This document shows, one piece after another, positions 44,299-53,733 of a DNA stretch of 64,000 nucleotides. The notes under the pieces are model-generated. The model ran no database searches. It was not told the DNA's origin and saw only the letters and a program-made list of their open reading frames with translations. Location: assembly GCF_013141765.1 (NCBI RefSeq), contig NZ_WHOD01000027.1:106399-170398 (forward strand). Reading direction: 5' to 3'. Origin of the DNA: Paenibacillus foliorum. GTDB taxonomy: Bacteria > Bacillota > Bacilli > Paenibacillales > NBRC-103111. The translations under genes and the position numbers were made by a program. Each line of letters begins with the position of its first letter. The stretch's first letter is position 1.

Positions 44299-45447
44299 AT
44301 GAAAATTAGCGTTATTGTGCCGTCTTACAATGAAGGTAACAATGTGATCAGGCTTGCTCACCGTCTACAAGCTGTTCTGGAAAGCTCGACCTATTTGTTC
44401 GAGGTTATTTATGTGGATGACAGTACGGATAACACCCCCGAGCTGCTCGAAGAGCTCCGGCTAAGCGATAGCCGATTTACCTATGTGCACAGGACCAATA
44501 GCAGAGGGCTTGCGACTGCGGTGCTTGAAGGCTTTCGGCAGGCAACCGGGGATGTCTTTATTGTTATGGATGCGGATCTGCAGCATCCGCCGGAGATGAT
44601 CCCGGAAATGATGAAGAGTATATTGCAGGGCAATGATATGGTCATACCGTCTCGTTTTGTGCCAGGAGGCAAAGACGGAGGTTTGAGCTGGAGCCGTAAA
44701 ATCGTTTCCTGGACAGCGCGCAGCATAGCTCGACTCGCCTTGAAGCGAGCCCGACATGTAACGGACCCTACTGGTGGCATATTTGCCGTAAGGCGCGGAG
44801 TGGTGGACGGCCTGCATTTCGATCCGATTGGCTGGAAAATTATGCTGGAAATATTGGTACGCGGTCGTGTAGACAAGGTAGCGGAGATTCCGTATACTTT
44901 CGTCGCTCGTGATCTGGGAGATTCAAAGATGAGTCTGCAGGAGCAGTTCCGTTATCTTCATCATATAGCAAAATTGGTGATTGGAAGCGAGGAGGATTTT
45001 CGTTTCTGGAAATTTTGCATTGTAGGAGGAAGCGGCGTTTTAGTCAATACCACTGTGTATGTTTCACTTGTTCAGGCGAGTCTCAACATAGTTACCGCAT
45101 TTGTGGTGGCATCGATCGTTTCAATGATAAGCAATTTTGTATTGAATAATCGATTTACATGGAGCTATAGCAAGGTGGATTCGCATTGGGCTCGATTCAT
45201 CAAGTTTTCCGTCGTAAGCGTTGGCGGGATTTTATTGTCCAGCGGGCTTGTCTATGCGCTTTATCATTGGCTACTTGTTAACTACCTACTCTCCGGTTGG
45301 ATTGGCATTATAGGTGGCATACTGTGGAATTATAGCCTTAACGATAGTTGGACTTTTTCTAGGAAAGCAAATGTAGAAGGTTTTTTGGACGTAGATTCTT
45401 TGAATAAGGAGCAGCCGCATCATTCATCAGGCAAGTTTAAACTGTAA
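44299..45447 (+). CDS. Dolichol-phosphate-mannose-synthase-like GT2 fused to GtrA domain
   Basis: N-terminal GT2 of the DPM1/PpmC type (about 1-230: VIVPSYNEGNNVIRLAHRLQ, VDDSTDNT, MDADLQHPPEMIPEM, PYTFVARDLGDSKMSLQEQF), which makes polyprenyl-phosphate sugars. The C-terminal 130 residues are a four-helix GtrA domain (FWKFCIVGGSGVLVNTTVYV, NFVLNNRFTWSYS, NYSLNDSWTFSRK) thought to flip the lipid-linked sugar across the membrane. 382 residues. It would supply the GT39-like enzymes encoded next to it, which use such lipid-linked sugars outside the membrane (inference from families and context). Confidence 0.9.
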   Translation: MKISVIVPSYNEGNNVIRLAHRLQAVLESSTYLFEVIYVDDSTDNTPELLEELRLSDSRFTYVHRTNSRGLATAVLEGFRQATGDVFIVMDADLQHPPEMIPEMMKSILQGNDMVIPSRFVPGGKDGGLSWSRKIVSWTARSIARLALKRARHVTDPTGGIFAVRRGVVDGLHFDPIGWKIMLEILVRGRVDKVAEIPYTFVARDLGDSKMSLQEQFRYLHHIAKLVIGSEEDFRFWKFCIVGGSGVLVNTTVYVSLVQASLNIVTAFVVASIVSMISNFVLNNRFTWSYSKVDSHWARFIKFSVVSVGGILLSSGLVYALYHWLLVNYLLSGWIGIIGGILWNYSLNDSWTFSRKANVEGFLDVDSLNKEQPHHSSGKFKL

Positions 45448-45451
45448 AAAG

Positions 45452-45494
45452 AAAAGCCATGTGCTGCCATTGATTTGAGCGGGCATGGTTTTTC
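45452..45494. terminator. Terminator between convergent glycosyltransferase genes
   Basis: AAAAGCCATG (about 45452-45461) pairs with CATGGTTTTT (45484-45493), with GCTGCC/GCGGGC pairing inside. A- and T-tracts on both sides suit both strands. Confidence 0.7.
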
Positions 45495-45523
45495 CTATTT
45501 TTTATTCAGTGGGATTGTCCTGC

Positions 45524-47134
45524 TTAGGGCTGCTGCATGCCGGAATCGACTGCTCCAATCACTTTATACAGTTTCCGGTAATCTTCGAATTGTTTTTCCA
45601 ATGTGACCCAGTGGCCTCCATGTTCATACAGAGACGGATACTGCTTATTAATAGCATTGATAAGCCCTCCTTCAATGGGAGGAGGAACCAAGATATAGCT
45701 GACCTGGAACTCAGCTGGATTAGCCAGGATTTTCAAAAAATCAAGGTCGCTTGTTATCACGAGATTTGACGGCTTATTTGTATTGACAATAACTTGGAAA
45801 TCGGTGAACGAGTCGAGCAAAATCAGGTCATCGGGCAACTCATCGTTTATATACTGGGCGATTTGTTTTGCAATTTGCTGCTCATTATAGTTTTTGCCGT
45901 AGTTGAATGTATCGTATTCTTCTGAAGCGCGGGATGGATCGGACATCGCGTAAGCGACCAAAGCGCCGGTTACTACAAGTCCGATCAGATGTACGGATAA
46001 AACGAATTTGGCATTTAGCTTCAGCCGAACAATTTCATAAGGGAGCCATGCAGCCATGATAGGAAAAATATAGAAGAAGAACCGCAGCCAGCCATAAGAT
46101 GTACCTTTGTAGAGCATCACGGACTGCAGTGCCGGAATAGATAGCAAAATACCGATGAAAATGAGCATATCCCATTGAAGTAGCTTGCGGGTTACCAGTC
46201 GGAACAGTACAATAATTAGCAGCGGTACACTAAAAAAAGACGATTTGAACGCAACATAAGAGATTATGTTAACAGGGTTGCCTATCATGCGGCTAAACTG
46301 GTCGTTCCCAGAGAGCGCTTCGCTAAAGGAAAGATTGGAATAATTGGAATTAAAAAAGAAAAATGGATTTCCCATAATCATATAGTTAAGAAAAATCCAG
46401 ATTAAGCATGTATAAACAAACGGTGTCAATGCGACAATGATACTGCCTTCGCTGCGCAAATATTTGAAGGAAGCCTTATTATCGGCCCGGCTTATATGTT
46501 TCGACGGAATGAAGAAGATGGCGATCAGCATACTGCATCCCGCTGCTGCGGCTAAGGGTATTGCTTCATAACGCACGAGGAAAGCAAGAGCCAATGCCAT
46601 GCTCAGCATGATAATATGTCGAGAAGCTTCGTCTTCCAGCCACCTGCTTAGGCTTGTTACTGTTGCAACGAGGAAGAAGGTAAACATCACTTCGGTCATA
46701 CCGTTAGCTCCGTATAAAAATAGAAACGGATTCAGCGCATAGAGTATACAGAATAAGACGCTGAGGGGTGTGGGCAAGCCGAATCGGATAAGATTTTGCA
46801 GCAGCAGCACGACTGTTCCTGCAGCAAATAAGCTTGTCGTCAGTACTGCAGCTAAAGCATTGGAAGCAAGCTTAGGAAATATCGGCCAAAACCATAGCCA
46901 TACCCATTCAATGAGACTGGGAAGCGGGTTCCATACGAATCCAATCGCCGCGAGGTGTGGATGTCGGCTGTGCGAGATGTAGAACGCATTTGCTACCCGG
47001 CTAATAGCATCCCCGGCGACGTAACCTCTGATGCAGGTCAAGTAATAGCCGAAAGCAAATTCAGCAGCGAACGTAAGAATGAACAACAAAAGATACATCT
47101 TGGTATACTTCTTCGTTAAATTGACACGTGGCAT
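45524..47134 (-). CDS. GT39-like polytopic glycosyltransferase, paralogue 1
   Basis: 536-residue membrane protein with about ten helices resembling PMT/ArnT (GT39/GT83) transferases, which move a sugar from a lipid carrier to an outside acceptor. The first outer loop carries GDAISRVANAFYISHSRHPH and AIGFVWNPLPSLIEW, with acidic and basic residues expected for the active site; a soluble outer domain of about 130 residues follows (LLDSFTDFQVIVNTNKPSNL). It is clearly homologous to 51592-53226. Divergent from the GH92 gene. Confidence 0.82.
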   Translation of the reverse strand: MPRVNLTKKYTKMYLLLFILTFAAEFAFGYYLTCIRGYVAGDAISRVANAFYISHSRHPHLAAIGFVWNPLPSLIEWVWLWFWPIFPKLASNALAAVLTTSLFAAGTVVLLLQNLIRFGLPTPLSVLFCILYALNPFLFLYGANGMTEVMFTFFLVATVTSLSRWLEDEASRHIIMLSMALALAFLVRYEAIPLAAAAGCSMLIAIFFIPSKHISRADNKASFKYLRSEGSIIVALTPFVYTCLIWIFLNYMIMGNPFFFFNSNYSNLSFSEALSGNDQFSRMIGNPVNIISYVAFKSSFFSVPLLIIVLFRLVTRKLLQWDMLIFIGILLSIPALQSVMLYKGTSYGWLRFFFYIFPIMAAWLPYEIVRLKLNAKFVLSVHLIGLVVTGALVAYAMSDPSRASEEYDTFNYGKNYNEQQIAKQIAQYINDELPDDLILLDSFTDFQVIVNTNKPSNLVITSDLDFLKILANPAEFQVSYILVPPPIEGGLINAINKQYPSLYEHGGHWVTLEKQFEDYRKLYKVIGAVDSGMQQP

Positions 47135-47235
47135 TAGACTACCTCAATATCCCTAATCTGGGGTTTAGTACTAGTATACAAAGTACACGCTTAATGAACA
47201 ACCTAGAATTCGACTTCCCGGAGGTGCTGTGCCGC

Positions 47236-49992
47236 ATGAACCGAACTGTCAAACAAATATCGGTACTGCTCCTTATCCTGCTTATTGCGGTGATGGCGGT
47301 AACAGCGAGCTGGGCTCCCTCATATAGCTACGCAGAACCGCTTGAGGATGGCAGATTACCGTTAACCTCCTACGTCGATCCGTTTATCGGCACGACAGGG
47401 GCTGGTCATACCTACCCGGGGGCGCAGGCGCCGTTCGGTATGATACAGCTTGGTCCAGATACGGGGGACCGTCCGGGAGGAGCGGGCTATAATGGAGATA
47501 ATCCATATATTCAAAGCTTCAGTCTGACTCATTTGAGCGGAGTAGGGTGTGATGCCGCTTCTGATATTCCGATCATCCCGAGCGTCCAACCGCTGCTGCA
47601 ATCCCCCGTACATAACCAAAAGGCTTATCAGCATATAAAAGGAAGGGAAACAGCTTCTCCCGGCTATTATAAAGCGGAACTTTCTTCTTCTGGCGTGGAA
47701 GTAGAACTTGCCTCAGCCACGCGTTCCGGTCTTGGAAGGTTCGTATTTCCTGCTGCGGAAGAACAAGCGTCCATACTTATTGTGCCTCCTAATAATACTG
47801 TGCAGTCAGCTTCATCCGCTCTGACCATAGATCCTGCTACCCGGACCATTAGCGGGCATTCTTCAAGCGGTGGCTTCTGCAACAGTTCCAATACATACAA
47901 ACTATATTTTTATGCACAATTTGATACGCCTTTCGCTAATTACGGTACTTGGGATGAGAGAAAGCGCGTTGAAGGAAATGGCTTCATCAGTGGAGATCAG
48001 GCGGCGACTTACGTCCGATTCGATACTAAAAAAAGTACTACGGTTACTATGAGAATGGGTCTATCCTTCGTCAGTGTGGACAATGCCAAGCTCAATATGG
48101 TTACTGAGATACAGGGCCGGGACTTGGAAGCGGTACGCACCGAAACGGCGGCGGCCTGGAATAAACTGTTGAGCCGTATTCAGGTTGAAGGAGGATCTGC
48201 AGACAGCAGGAAGCTATTCTACACATCCTTGTATCATGCATGTTTGCAGCCGGGGATATTTAATGACGTGAACGGGCAATATCCCGGGTTTGACGATCAA
48301 ATTTATACAATGGAACAAGGACGCAACATGTATGCGACGTTTTCGTTGTGGGATACTTACCGGACACAGCCGCAGCTTCTGGCTCTCCTCGCTCCTGATG
48401 TTGCCTCGGATATGGTAAATTCGCTTCTGGTGAATTCTCGGCAAACGACTGCAGAAGCAGGAGGTTTTCCGGGATGGAGCTATTATAACGACGATCCGAA
48501 TATAATGGCTACTTATCCGGCGCCGCTCTATATTGCAAATGCCTTTGCTTTCGGAGCGCGGCAGTTTGATACAGTCGAAGTAAAAACAAAATTTATCGAA
48601 GCAGCCACTTCCCTTGACACGATGCCGAGAGCTTCAAGTGCGGACAACAACGGAGCCCAGTGGTGGGGGCTTGAACATTATATGAGGAGCGAATACGTGG
48701 ATTCGGTTTCGGCTACGTTGGAATATGCGATGACGGACTTTGCAATTGCGATGTTCAGTCGCTCCCTTGGGGACGATGAAAGTTTCCGTTACTTCCGTAA
48801 CCGGTCGCAGCATGCTTTTTCTTTGTTTAATTCGTCGGCAGCTGCTGACGGAGGATATTTTCAGCGACGAAACCAGGAAGGCGAATGGATAGTTCCTTTT
48901 TCACCTACAAGCTCGGATGGATTTACGGAGGGTAACGCGGCCCAATACAATTGGTCAGTACCGCATAACATTGCCGAGCTGATCCGTCTAATGGGAGGAG
49001 AAGAGGCGTTTTCTTCCAGGCTTGATCATCATTTGTCCGTATTCAAAAAAGACGGTTGGCCCATCGATTCTCCCTACTGGTGGTCGGGAAATGAACCGGG
49101 TATGGTAACACCATTTCTATACAATTGGGCAGGCAAGCCTTGGAAAACTCAGGAGAAGCTGCACGATATCCTGAGTACGCAATGGAGCGCCAGGAAAGAC
49201 GGCATACCTGGCAACGATGATACTGGAACTGCATCAGCCTGGTACGTGTGGGCAGCGCTCGGTTTGTACCCGGCTATACCGGGGGTTGGCGGTTTTACTT
49301 TGTTTACTCCTTTGTTTGATAAGATCGATATTCAGTTGGCGGATAACAAAAGCATTCGTATCGAAACACGGCGCGGAGAGGTATCCGATTCATACATTCA
49401 TCAGACACGGCTAAATGGCAGTGACTATGCTTCCACCTGGATTTCCCTGCAGGAACTAACGTCGAAGCAAAGCTCCAAGCTGGAGTTTTCAGTGGGAAGT
49501 TCCCCTGGTACGTGGGGCACTGGTATTCAAAATATCTCACCATCCTTCGGTCCAATCGGTAAAAACGAGCCGACCAATCTAGCATTCGGCAAACTGATGA
49601 AGGCTGAGGGCAGCTGCCAAACTACGGAGACTTCGGGGTTGGCAGCGGATGGAAACGATTGGACGAAATGGTGTTATGCTTCTAACGAAGACAAGACGCT
49701 GCAGGTCGATTTGGGCGGCGCGCATACAATAAGCCGCTGGGTGGTGAAGCATGCCGGAGTCGCCGAATGGCCGATGTATAATACGAAAGATTTTGGTCTT
49801 CAGGTAAGTATGGACGGGATCCAATGGATGGATGCCGACTACGTAACGGGAAATACGGAGGCGATTACCGACCGTTCGATAGCCGAAGTTTCAGCCAAAT
49901 ATGTCAGACTTGTCATCACGAATCCGACCCAGAATGATGATAAAGCAGCGCGGATTTATGAATTTGAAGTGTATGGCTGGAGCGGGGAGTAG
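47236..49992 (+). CDS. GH92 alpha-mannosidase with C-terminal F5/8-type (CBM32-like) module
   Basis: Secreted calcium-dependent exo-alpha-mannosidase. Signal peptide from ATG 47236 (QISVLLLILLIAVMAVTASW), GH92 start SYVDPFIGTTGAGHTYPGAQ and APFGMIQLGPDTGDRPGGAG, the middle FSLWDTYRTQPQLLALLAPD, and the catalytic-side motif GNDDTGTASAWYVWAALGLY. Residues about 780-915 form a discoidin-like carbohydrate-binding module (NLAFGKLMKAEGSCQTTETS, WMDADYVTGNTEAITD). 918 residues. GGAGGTG before ATG 47236 rejects the 36-residue upstream extension. It is followed 49 bases later by GH26, so an operon acting on mannose polymers is likely. Confidence 0.92.
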   Translation: MNRTVKQISVLLLILLIAVMAVTASWAPSYSYAEPLEDGRLPLTSYVDPFIGTTGAGHTYPGAQAPFGMIQLGPDTGDRPGGAGYNGDNPYIQSFSLTHLSGVGCDAASDIPIIPSVQPLLQSPVHNQKAYQHIKGRETASPGYYKAELSSSGVEVELASATRSGLGRFVFPAAEEQASILIVPPNNTVQSASSALTIDPATRTISGHSSSGGFCNSSNTYKLYFYAQFDTPFANYGTWDERKRVEGNGFISGDQAATYVRFDTKKSTTVTMRMGLSFVSVDNAKLNMVTEIQGRDLEAVRTETAAAWNKLLSRIQVEGGSADSRKLFYTSLYHACLQPGIFNDVNGQYPGFDDQIYTMEQGRNMYATFSLWDTYRTQPQLLALLAPDVASDMVNSLLVNSRQTTAEAGGFPGWSYYNDDPNIMATYPAPLYIANAFAFGARQFDTVEVKTKFIEAATSLDTMPRASSADNNGAQWWGLEHYMRSEYVDSVSATLEYAMTDFAIAMFSRSLGDDESFRYFRNRSQHAFSLFNSSAAADGGYFQRRNQEGEWIVPFSPTSSDGFTEGNAAQYNWSVPHNIAELIRLMGGEEAFSSRLDHHLSVFKKDGWPIDSPYWWSGNEPGMVTPFLYNWAGKPWKTQEKLHDILSTQWSARKDGIPGNDDTGTASAWYVWAALGLYPAIPGVGGFTLFTPLFDKIDIQLADNKSIRIETRRGEVSDSYIHQTRLNGSDYASTWISLQELTSKQSSKLEFSVGSSPGTWGTGIQNISPSFGPIGKNEPTNLAFGKLMKAEGSCQTTETSGLAADGNDWTKWCYASNEDKTLQVDLGGAHTISRWVVKHAGVAEWPMYNTKDFGLQVSMDGIQWMDADYVTGNTEAITDRSIAEVSAKYVRLVITNPTQNDDKAARIYEFEVYGWSGE

Positions 49993-50041
49993 TAATTGTG
50001 TAAGTTCAAAAAGTCAGCTTTGGTAAGAGGAGTTGATAGGA

Positions 50042-51484
50042 TTGGTGGCCAAGAAAAGCTGGAGTGGTCGAAAAGGCCGCTTATTGCATGCCGCTGCACT
50101 TGCAGTAAGCGTGCTGATGCTAGGGTTTACAGAAGCGTCGCCTACAAAGGGAAAGCAGGTTGGCGAAGCTATTATTTATGAGGCTGAGGATGCCTTTCTC
50201 AGTGGCACCTATTTCACCAATGTCAAGGTTACAAACGGATACTCTGGTACCGGGTATGTGTCAGGATTCGACGAAGCTGGTGATTCGGTTGTATTCAACA
50301 TTAGGGCAGATGAAACAGGGTGCTATCCGTTAACCATCTCTTATTCATCACCATTCGGAAATAAAACGAACAAACTTTTCCTCAATGAACAACTCGCAGG
50401 AGAGAAGGAATTTCCTCAAACCGACCGGTTCACTGAACTTAATTTTGGCTGTCTCGTGCTGCAAACGGGTTTCAACAGGGTGGAGCTGCGCAAAGATTGG
50501 GGCTATATCGATGTTGATTACATAAAGGTTGGCAAGCTGGAAATCCGTCAGGAAGCTGCTCATGTGAAGCCTCAGCTTGCAACACGGTATCCATCGAAAG
50601 AAGCGCAAGGTTTAATGAATTACTTGACCGAGCAATATGGCAAAGCAGTTATAGCCGGCCAACAGACGAATTCGCGGGAAGAACTGGACTATATCTTGTC
50701 TGCCTCAGGCAAGCTGCCTGCGATGATCGGCATAGAAGTAACCCGACTTGATGAGCTGGCACTCGAATGGGCAGAGAGGGGAGGTTTACTGACTTCCGAA
50801 TGGCATTGGATGGCACCGGCGGGGGGCTATCATTATTTATCCGATTCTACGACCTTCGATATCGCTCAGGCGATAATTCCCGGTACTGTGGAGCATGAGC
50901 TTGTATTGGAGGATATTGACCGAATCGCGGCTTCACTCGGCAAGCTGAAGGATGCGGGTATACCGGTATTGTGGCGGCCGCTTCATGAGGCTGAGGGTAA
51001 ATGGTTCTGGTGGGGGGAGCAGGGTCCGGGACCGGCAAAAATATTGTACCGGCTTTTATTCGACCGATTGGTTAATTACCATGGGTTGGACAATCTCATA
51101 TGGGTATGGACCTCCATCGATGCCGCCAATTCTGGGGACTGGTATCCCGGCGATGATTATGTCGATATTGTAGGGATTGATAAATATGCTCAAGCAGGTA
51201 ACTATGGAACTCTTATGATCCATTACGATAATTCGGTCAAACTGGTGAATGGCAGCAAGCTTGTGGCGCTCACGGAGAATGGACCGATTCCAGATCCACA
51301 GCAGCTGCAAAATTTGCGTGTAGGCTGGTCGTACTTTACTACATGGCACTTAAACCATATCATGGACGGCAATGAGAATAGTGTTGATCATATTCAGTAT
51401 GCATACAATCATCCCTATGTCATTACATTAGACAAGCTGCCATCTGAAAAAATTTACTACAAGGATAGGCTAACTCTCCATTAA
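50042..51484 (+). CDS. GH26 endo-beta-mannanase with N-terminal CBM35
   Basis: Secreted endo-1,4-beta-mannanase type enzyme. After a short hydrophobic signal segment (LLHAAALAVSVLMLGFTEA) comes a CBM35 (about 45-165: YEAEDAFLSGTYFTNVKVTN to DWGYIDVDYIKV), then GH26 (about 185-475) with LPAMIGIEVTRLDELAL, the acid/base region WRPLHEAEGKWFWWG, VWTSIDAANSGDWYPGDDYV and the nucleophile in LVALTENGPIPD. TTG 50042, about nine bases after AGAGGAG, is the likely start; TTG 50033 is too close. Companion of GH92; together they degrade or edit mannose-containing glycans. Confidence 0.9.
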   Translation: MVAKKSWSGRKGRLLHAAALAVSVLMLGFTEASPTKGKQVGEAIIYEAEDAFLSGTYFTNVKVTNGYSGTGYVSGFDEAGDSVVFNIRADETGCYPLTISYSSPFGNKTNKLFLNEQLAGEKEFPQTDRFTELNFGCLVLQTGFNRVELRKDWGYIDVDYIKVGKLEIRQEAAHVKPQLATRYPSKEAQGLMNYLTEQYGKAVIAGQQTNSREELDYILSASGKLPAMIGIEVTRLDELALEWAERGGLLTSEWHWMAPAGGYHYLSDSTTFDIAQAIIPGTVEHELVLEDIDRIAASLGKLKDAGIPVLWRPLHEAEGKWFWWGEQGPGPAKILYRLLFDRLVNYHGLDNLIWVWTSIDAANSGDWYPGDDYVDIVGIDKYAQAGNYGTLMIHYDNSVKLVNGSKLVALTENGPIPDPQQLQNLRVGWSYFTTWHLNHIMDGNENSVDHIQYAYNHPYVITLDKLPSEKIYYKDRLTLH

Positions 51485-51591
51485 ATTTAAGACACGAAAG
51501 TTATCTCAACGAAAGAATTCGATCAATCGCGGTCGCTCGTCTTTGAGTGGCTTCGATAAAGGTTATCTTATAAAGGAAGTGTGAGCAGGTC

Positions 51592-53226
51592 TTGCATAAA
51601 AAAACGTCAGTCAACGTATTAGGAATGGGGCTCCTATTTTTGATCGTGTTCAGTCTAGAAATGGGGCTGGGCGTCTATTTCGCTCATATTCGACAATTTG
51701 TATATTATGATGCCATAAGTCGTGTCGCTAACGCCTTTTATGTACTCTATAGCCGCGACCCTCATTTAGGCGCAATCGGATTTGTGTGGAATCCGCTTCC
51801 AAGTATTTTGGAACTAATCCCGCTGTTACTTTGGCCTGTCTTGCCGGAAGTTGCCAGTTCGGGACTGGCCTCCAACTTCGTAACGGCGGTTTTCTCCGCA
51901 GGGTGCGCTGTACTGTTGTATAAGTACGCTCGTCACTGCACTAACTCTATTATGTTATCGCTCTTTATTTCCCTCAGCTATGCATTTAACCCGTTCGTGT
52001 TTATTTATGGAGCTAACGGAATGAGTGAGGCGATGTTTTCATTTTTCATCATAGGGATGGTTATCTCGTTGACAAGGTGGATGCAGGAGGGAACCCCGTC
52101 GCATGTCATTACCATGGGATTTATGCTCGCTTTCGGCTTCTGGATCCGCTACGAATCTGTTGCGCTAGGGGCTGCTTTGGCCGTATCGCTGATCATCCTA
52201 GTGATGGACTATAACTATCGCAATCGGATTGCCGCCAATCGAACGAGGTTGTTCGGAATGAAGAGCTTGACCCGTGTGGAAGCGACGCTGCTGGTGGCGC
52301 TTTGCCCAGCTGTTTTTTCTGGGCTAGTCTGGATGCAGCTCAACTATTCGATGATGGGCGACGCGTTATTCTTTTTTCGTTCGGGTTACTCGAATATGGC
52401 GTTTTCGGGTAATATTACGAATGAGTTCAAGGAACTTATCAGCAGCAAAGTGGGCGTTGTCTCGCTTGTCCTGCGCAAGTCGGCCTGGTTTTCACTCCCG
52501 TTTTTGTGTATCTTGTTTACGCGTTTATTGGCTGGGTATTGGAGACGATGGGACACTCTCGTTCTGATTGTGCTGGTTGCCAGCATACCGGCTATGCAAG
52601 CGGTTATGCTTATGAAAGGCTCGTCCTTTGGCTGGCTTCGTTTCTTCGTATACCCCTTCGTTATTGCTGCGGCATGGTTGCCCTATGAGCTATCGCTGCT
52701 GCGCAGAGCAAGATTCGTGTATACGCTGGGAGCCTTGCTGCTGATCTCGATGTTAATGTCGTCTTTCGTTATTCGCGATATGAACAATCAGAAGCTATCT
52801 CCGGACGAATACGAAACGTTTCACATCGAGGAGAGCGGTACGTTGAAAGATTTGCGTATCGCCAAGGAAGTCTCCCGGTACACAGATGAGCTTATAAGCT
52901 CGAGCGAATTAGACAAGAAGCCAATAATACTAACGGACTCATACAGCGCATATTCGGTTTTGCTCAACAGCACTTATCCCCGGCAATGGATCATAACCAA
53001 TGACAGGAACTTTACTCAGGCATTGGATGATCCACGAAGCTTTAAAGTCGATTATATCCTCGTGTCCAAGCAAAAAGGATCCGTACTTCAAGTTATTCAT
53101 GAAAAGTATCCCGATCTGTTCAAACAAGGGACGGCATGGACCGAGCTTGTGAAAGATTTCCAGGGAGAATGGCGTTTATACCGCATAAAGGCAGAGGACG
53201 GAGAGCAGTTAACAATTAAAAAGTAA
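51592..53226 (+). CDS. GT39-like polytopic glycosyltransferase, paralogue 2
   Basis: 544 residues, about ten membrane helices, homologous along its length to 45524-47134: YYDAISRVANAFYVLYSRDP, HLGAIGFVWNPLPSILEL, FIYGANGMSEAMFSFFI and a soluble C-terminal domain (ILTDSYSAYSVLLNSTYPRQ). Probably transfers a sugar from polyprenyl phosphate to an extracellular acceptor; substrate unknown. TTG start after a weak ribosome binding site (GGAAGTG), so the start is less sure. Third gene of the presumed GH92-GH26 operon; no terminator before the ilv promoter was found. Confidence 0.82.
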   Translation: MHKKTSVNVLGMGLLFLIVFSLEMGLGVYFAHIRQFVYYDAISRVANAFYVLYSRDPHLGAIGFVWNPLPSILELIPLLLWPVLPEVASSGLASNFVTAVFSAGCAVLLYKYARHCTNSIMLSLFISLSYAFNPFVFIYGANGMSEAMFSFFIIGMVISLTRWMQEGTPSHVITMGFMLAFGFWIRYESVALGAALAVSLIILVMDYNYRNRIAANRTRLFGMKSLTRVEATLLVALCPAVFSGLVWMQLNYSMMGDALFFFRSGYSNMAFSGNITNEFKELISSKVGVVSLVLRKSAWFSLPFLCILFTRLLAGYWRRWDTLVLIVLVASIPAMQAVMLMKGSSFGWLRFFVYPFVIAAAWLPYELSLLRRARFVYTLGALLLISMLMSSFVIRDMNNQKLSPDEYETFHIEESGTLKDLRIAKEVSRYTDELISSSELDKKPIILTDSYSAYSVLLNSTYPRQWIITNDRNFTQALDDPRSFKVDYILVSKQKGSVLQVIHEKYPDLFKQGTAWTELVKDFQGEWRLYRIKAEDGEQLTIKK

Positions 53227-53317
53227 ATATAAAGGGAAGAGCTTGTGGAAGGATTCTCATTTGAGAAAAGGGAATTGACAGGCTCGCAGACACCATGTAA
53301 CAGATTTGGAATTCTGC

Positions 53318-53346
53318 TTGACTCTTGATCCAATTCGGACTATAAT
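53318..53346 (+). promoter_or_regulatory. Promoter of the ilv operon
   Basis: TTGACT (53318-53323), 17-base spacer, TATAAT (53341-53346): a near-consensus sigma-A promoter. Confidence 0.88.
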
Positions 53347-53353
53347 ATTGAAA

Positions 53354-53706
53354 AAGCACACAGATTCAATCGGCTATGATGAGGACGAAGTTATAAGGGC
53401 ACTTATGTTCAGAGAGCAGAGGATTTGCTGAAACCTATGCCATTAATCCCTTATGTACGAGCTCACCTCGGAGCTGTTTTCCTGAAAAGTATGTCTTATT
53501 GGCATAGCTATTAGGGAAAATCGGAATAGCACACGTTACCGTGCTGAAGGTATAACGACTATTATTTATTAAGTCGCGTACCTGCTAAGGTTATTTGCTG
53601 TGAGGCATTTAACAAACTCTGGGTGGTACCACGGAAGATTAGAACCCCTTTCGTCCCTTCAGACGCTATTTATGGCGTTTTGGGATGAGAGGGGTTTTTC
53701 GCGTTT
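53354..53706 (+). promoter_or_regulatory. T-box leader, probable leucine specifier (CTC)
   Basis: The T-box core GGGTGGTACCACGG is at 53621-53634. Stem I is visible: GAGG (53381-53384) with CCTC (53466-53469), and ATAAGGG (53393-53399) with CCCTTAT (53448-53454). In the specifier loop, CTC (53462-53464) followed by A occupies the codon position by comparison with glyQS leaders, pointing to tRNA-Leu. The terminator is GAACCCCTTTCGTCCC with GGGATGAGAGGGGTT and TTTTC (to about 53700). Uncharged tRNA-Leu would switch on ilvB onward. Confidence 0.9.
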
Positions 53707-53733
53707 TGAGTTTACGGGAGGAGGACAAAATCA

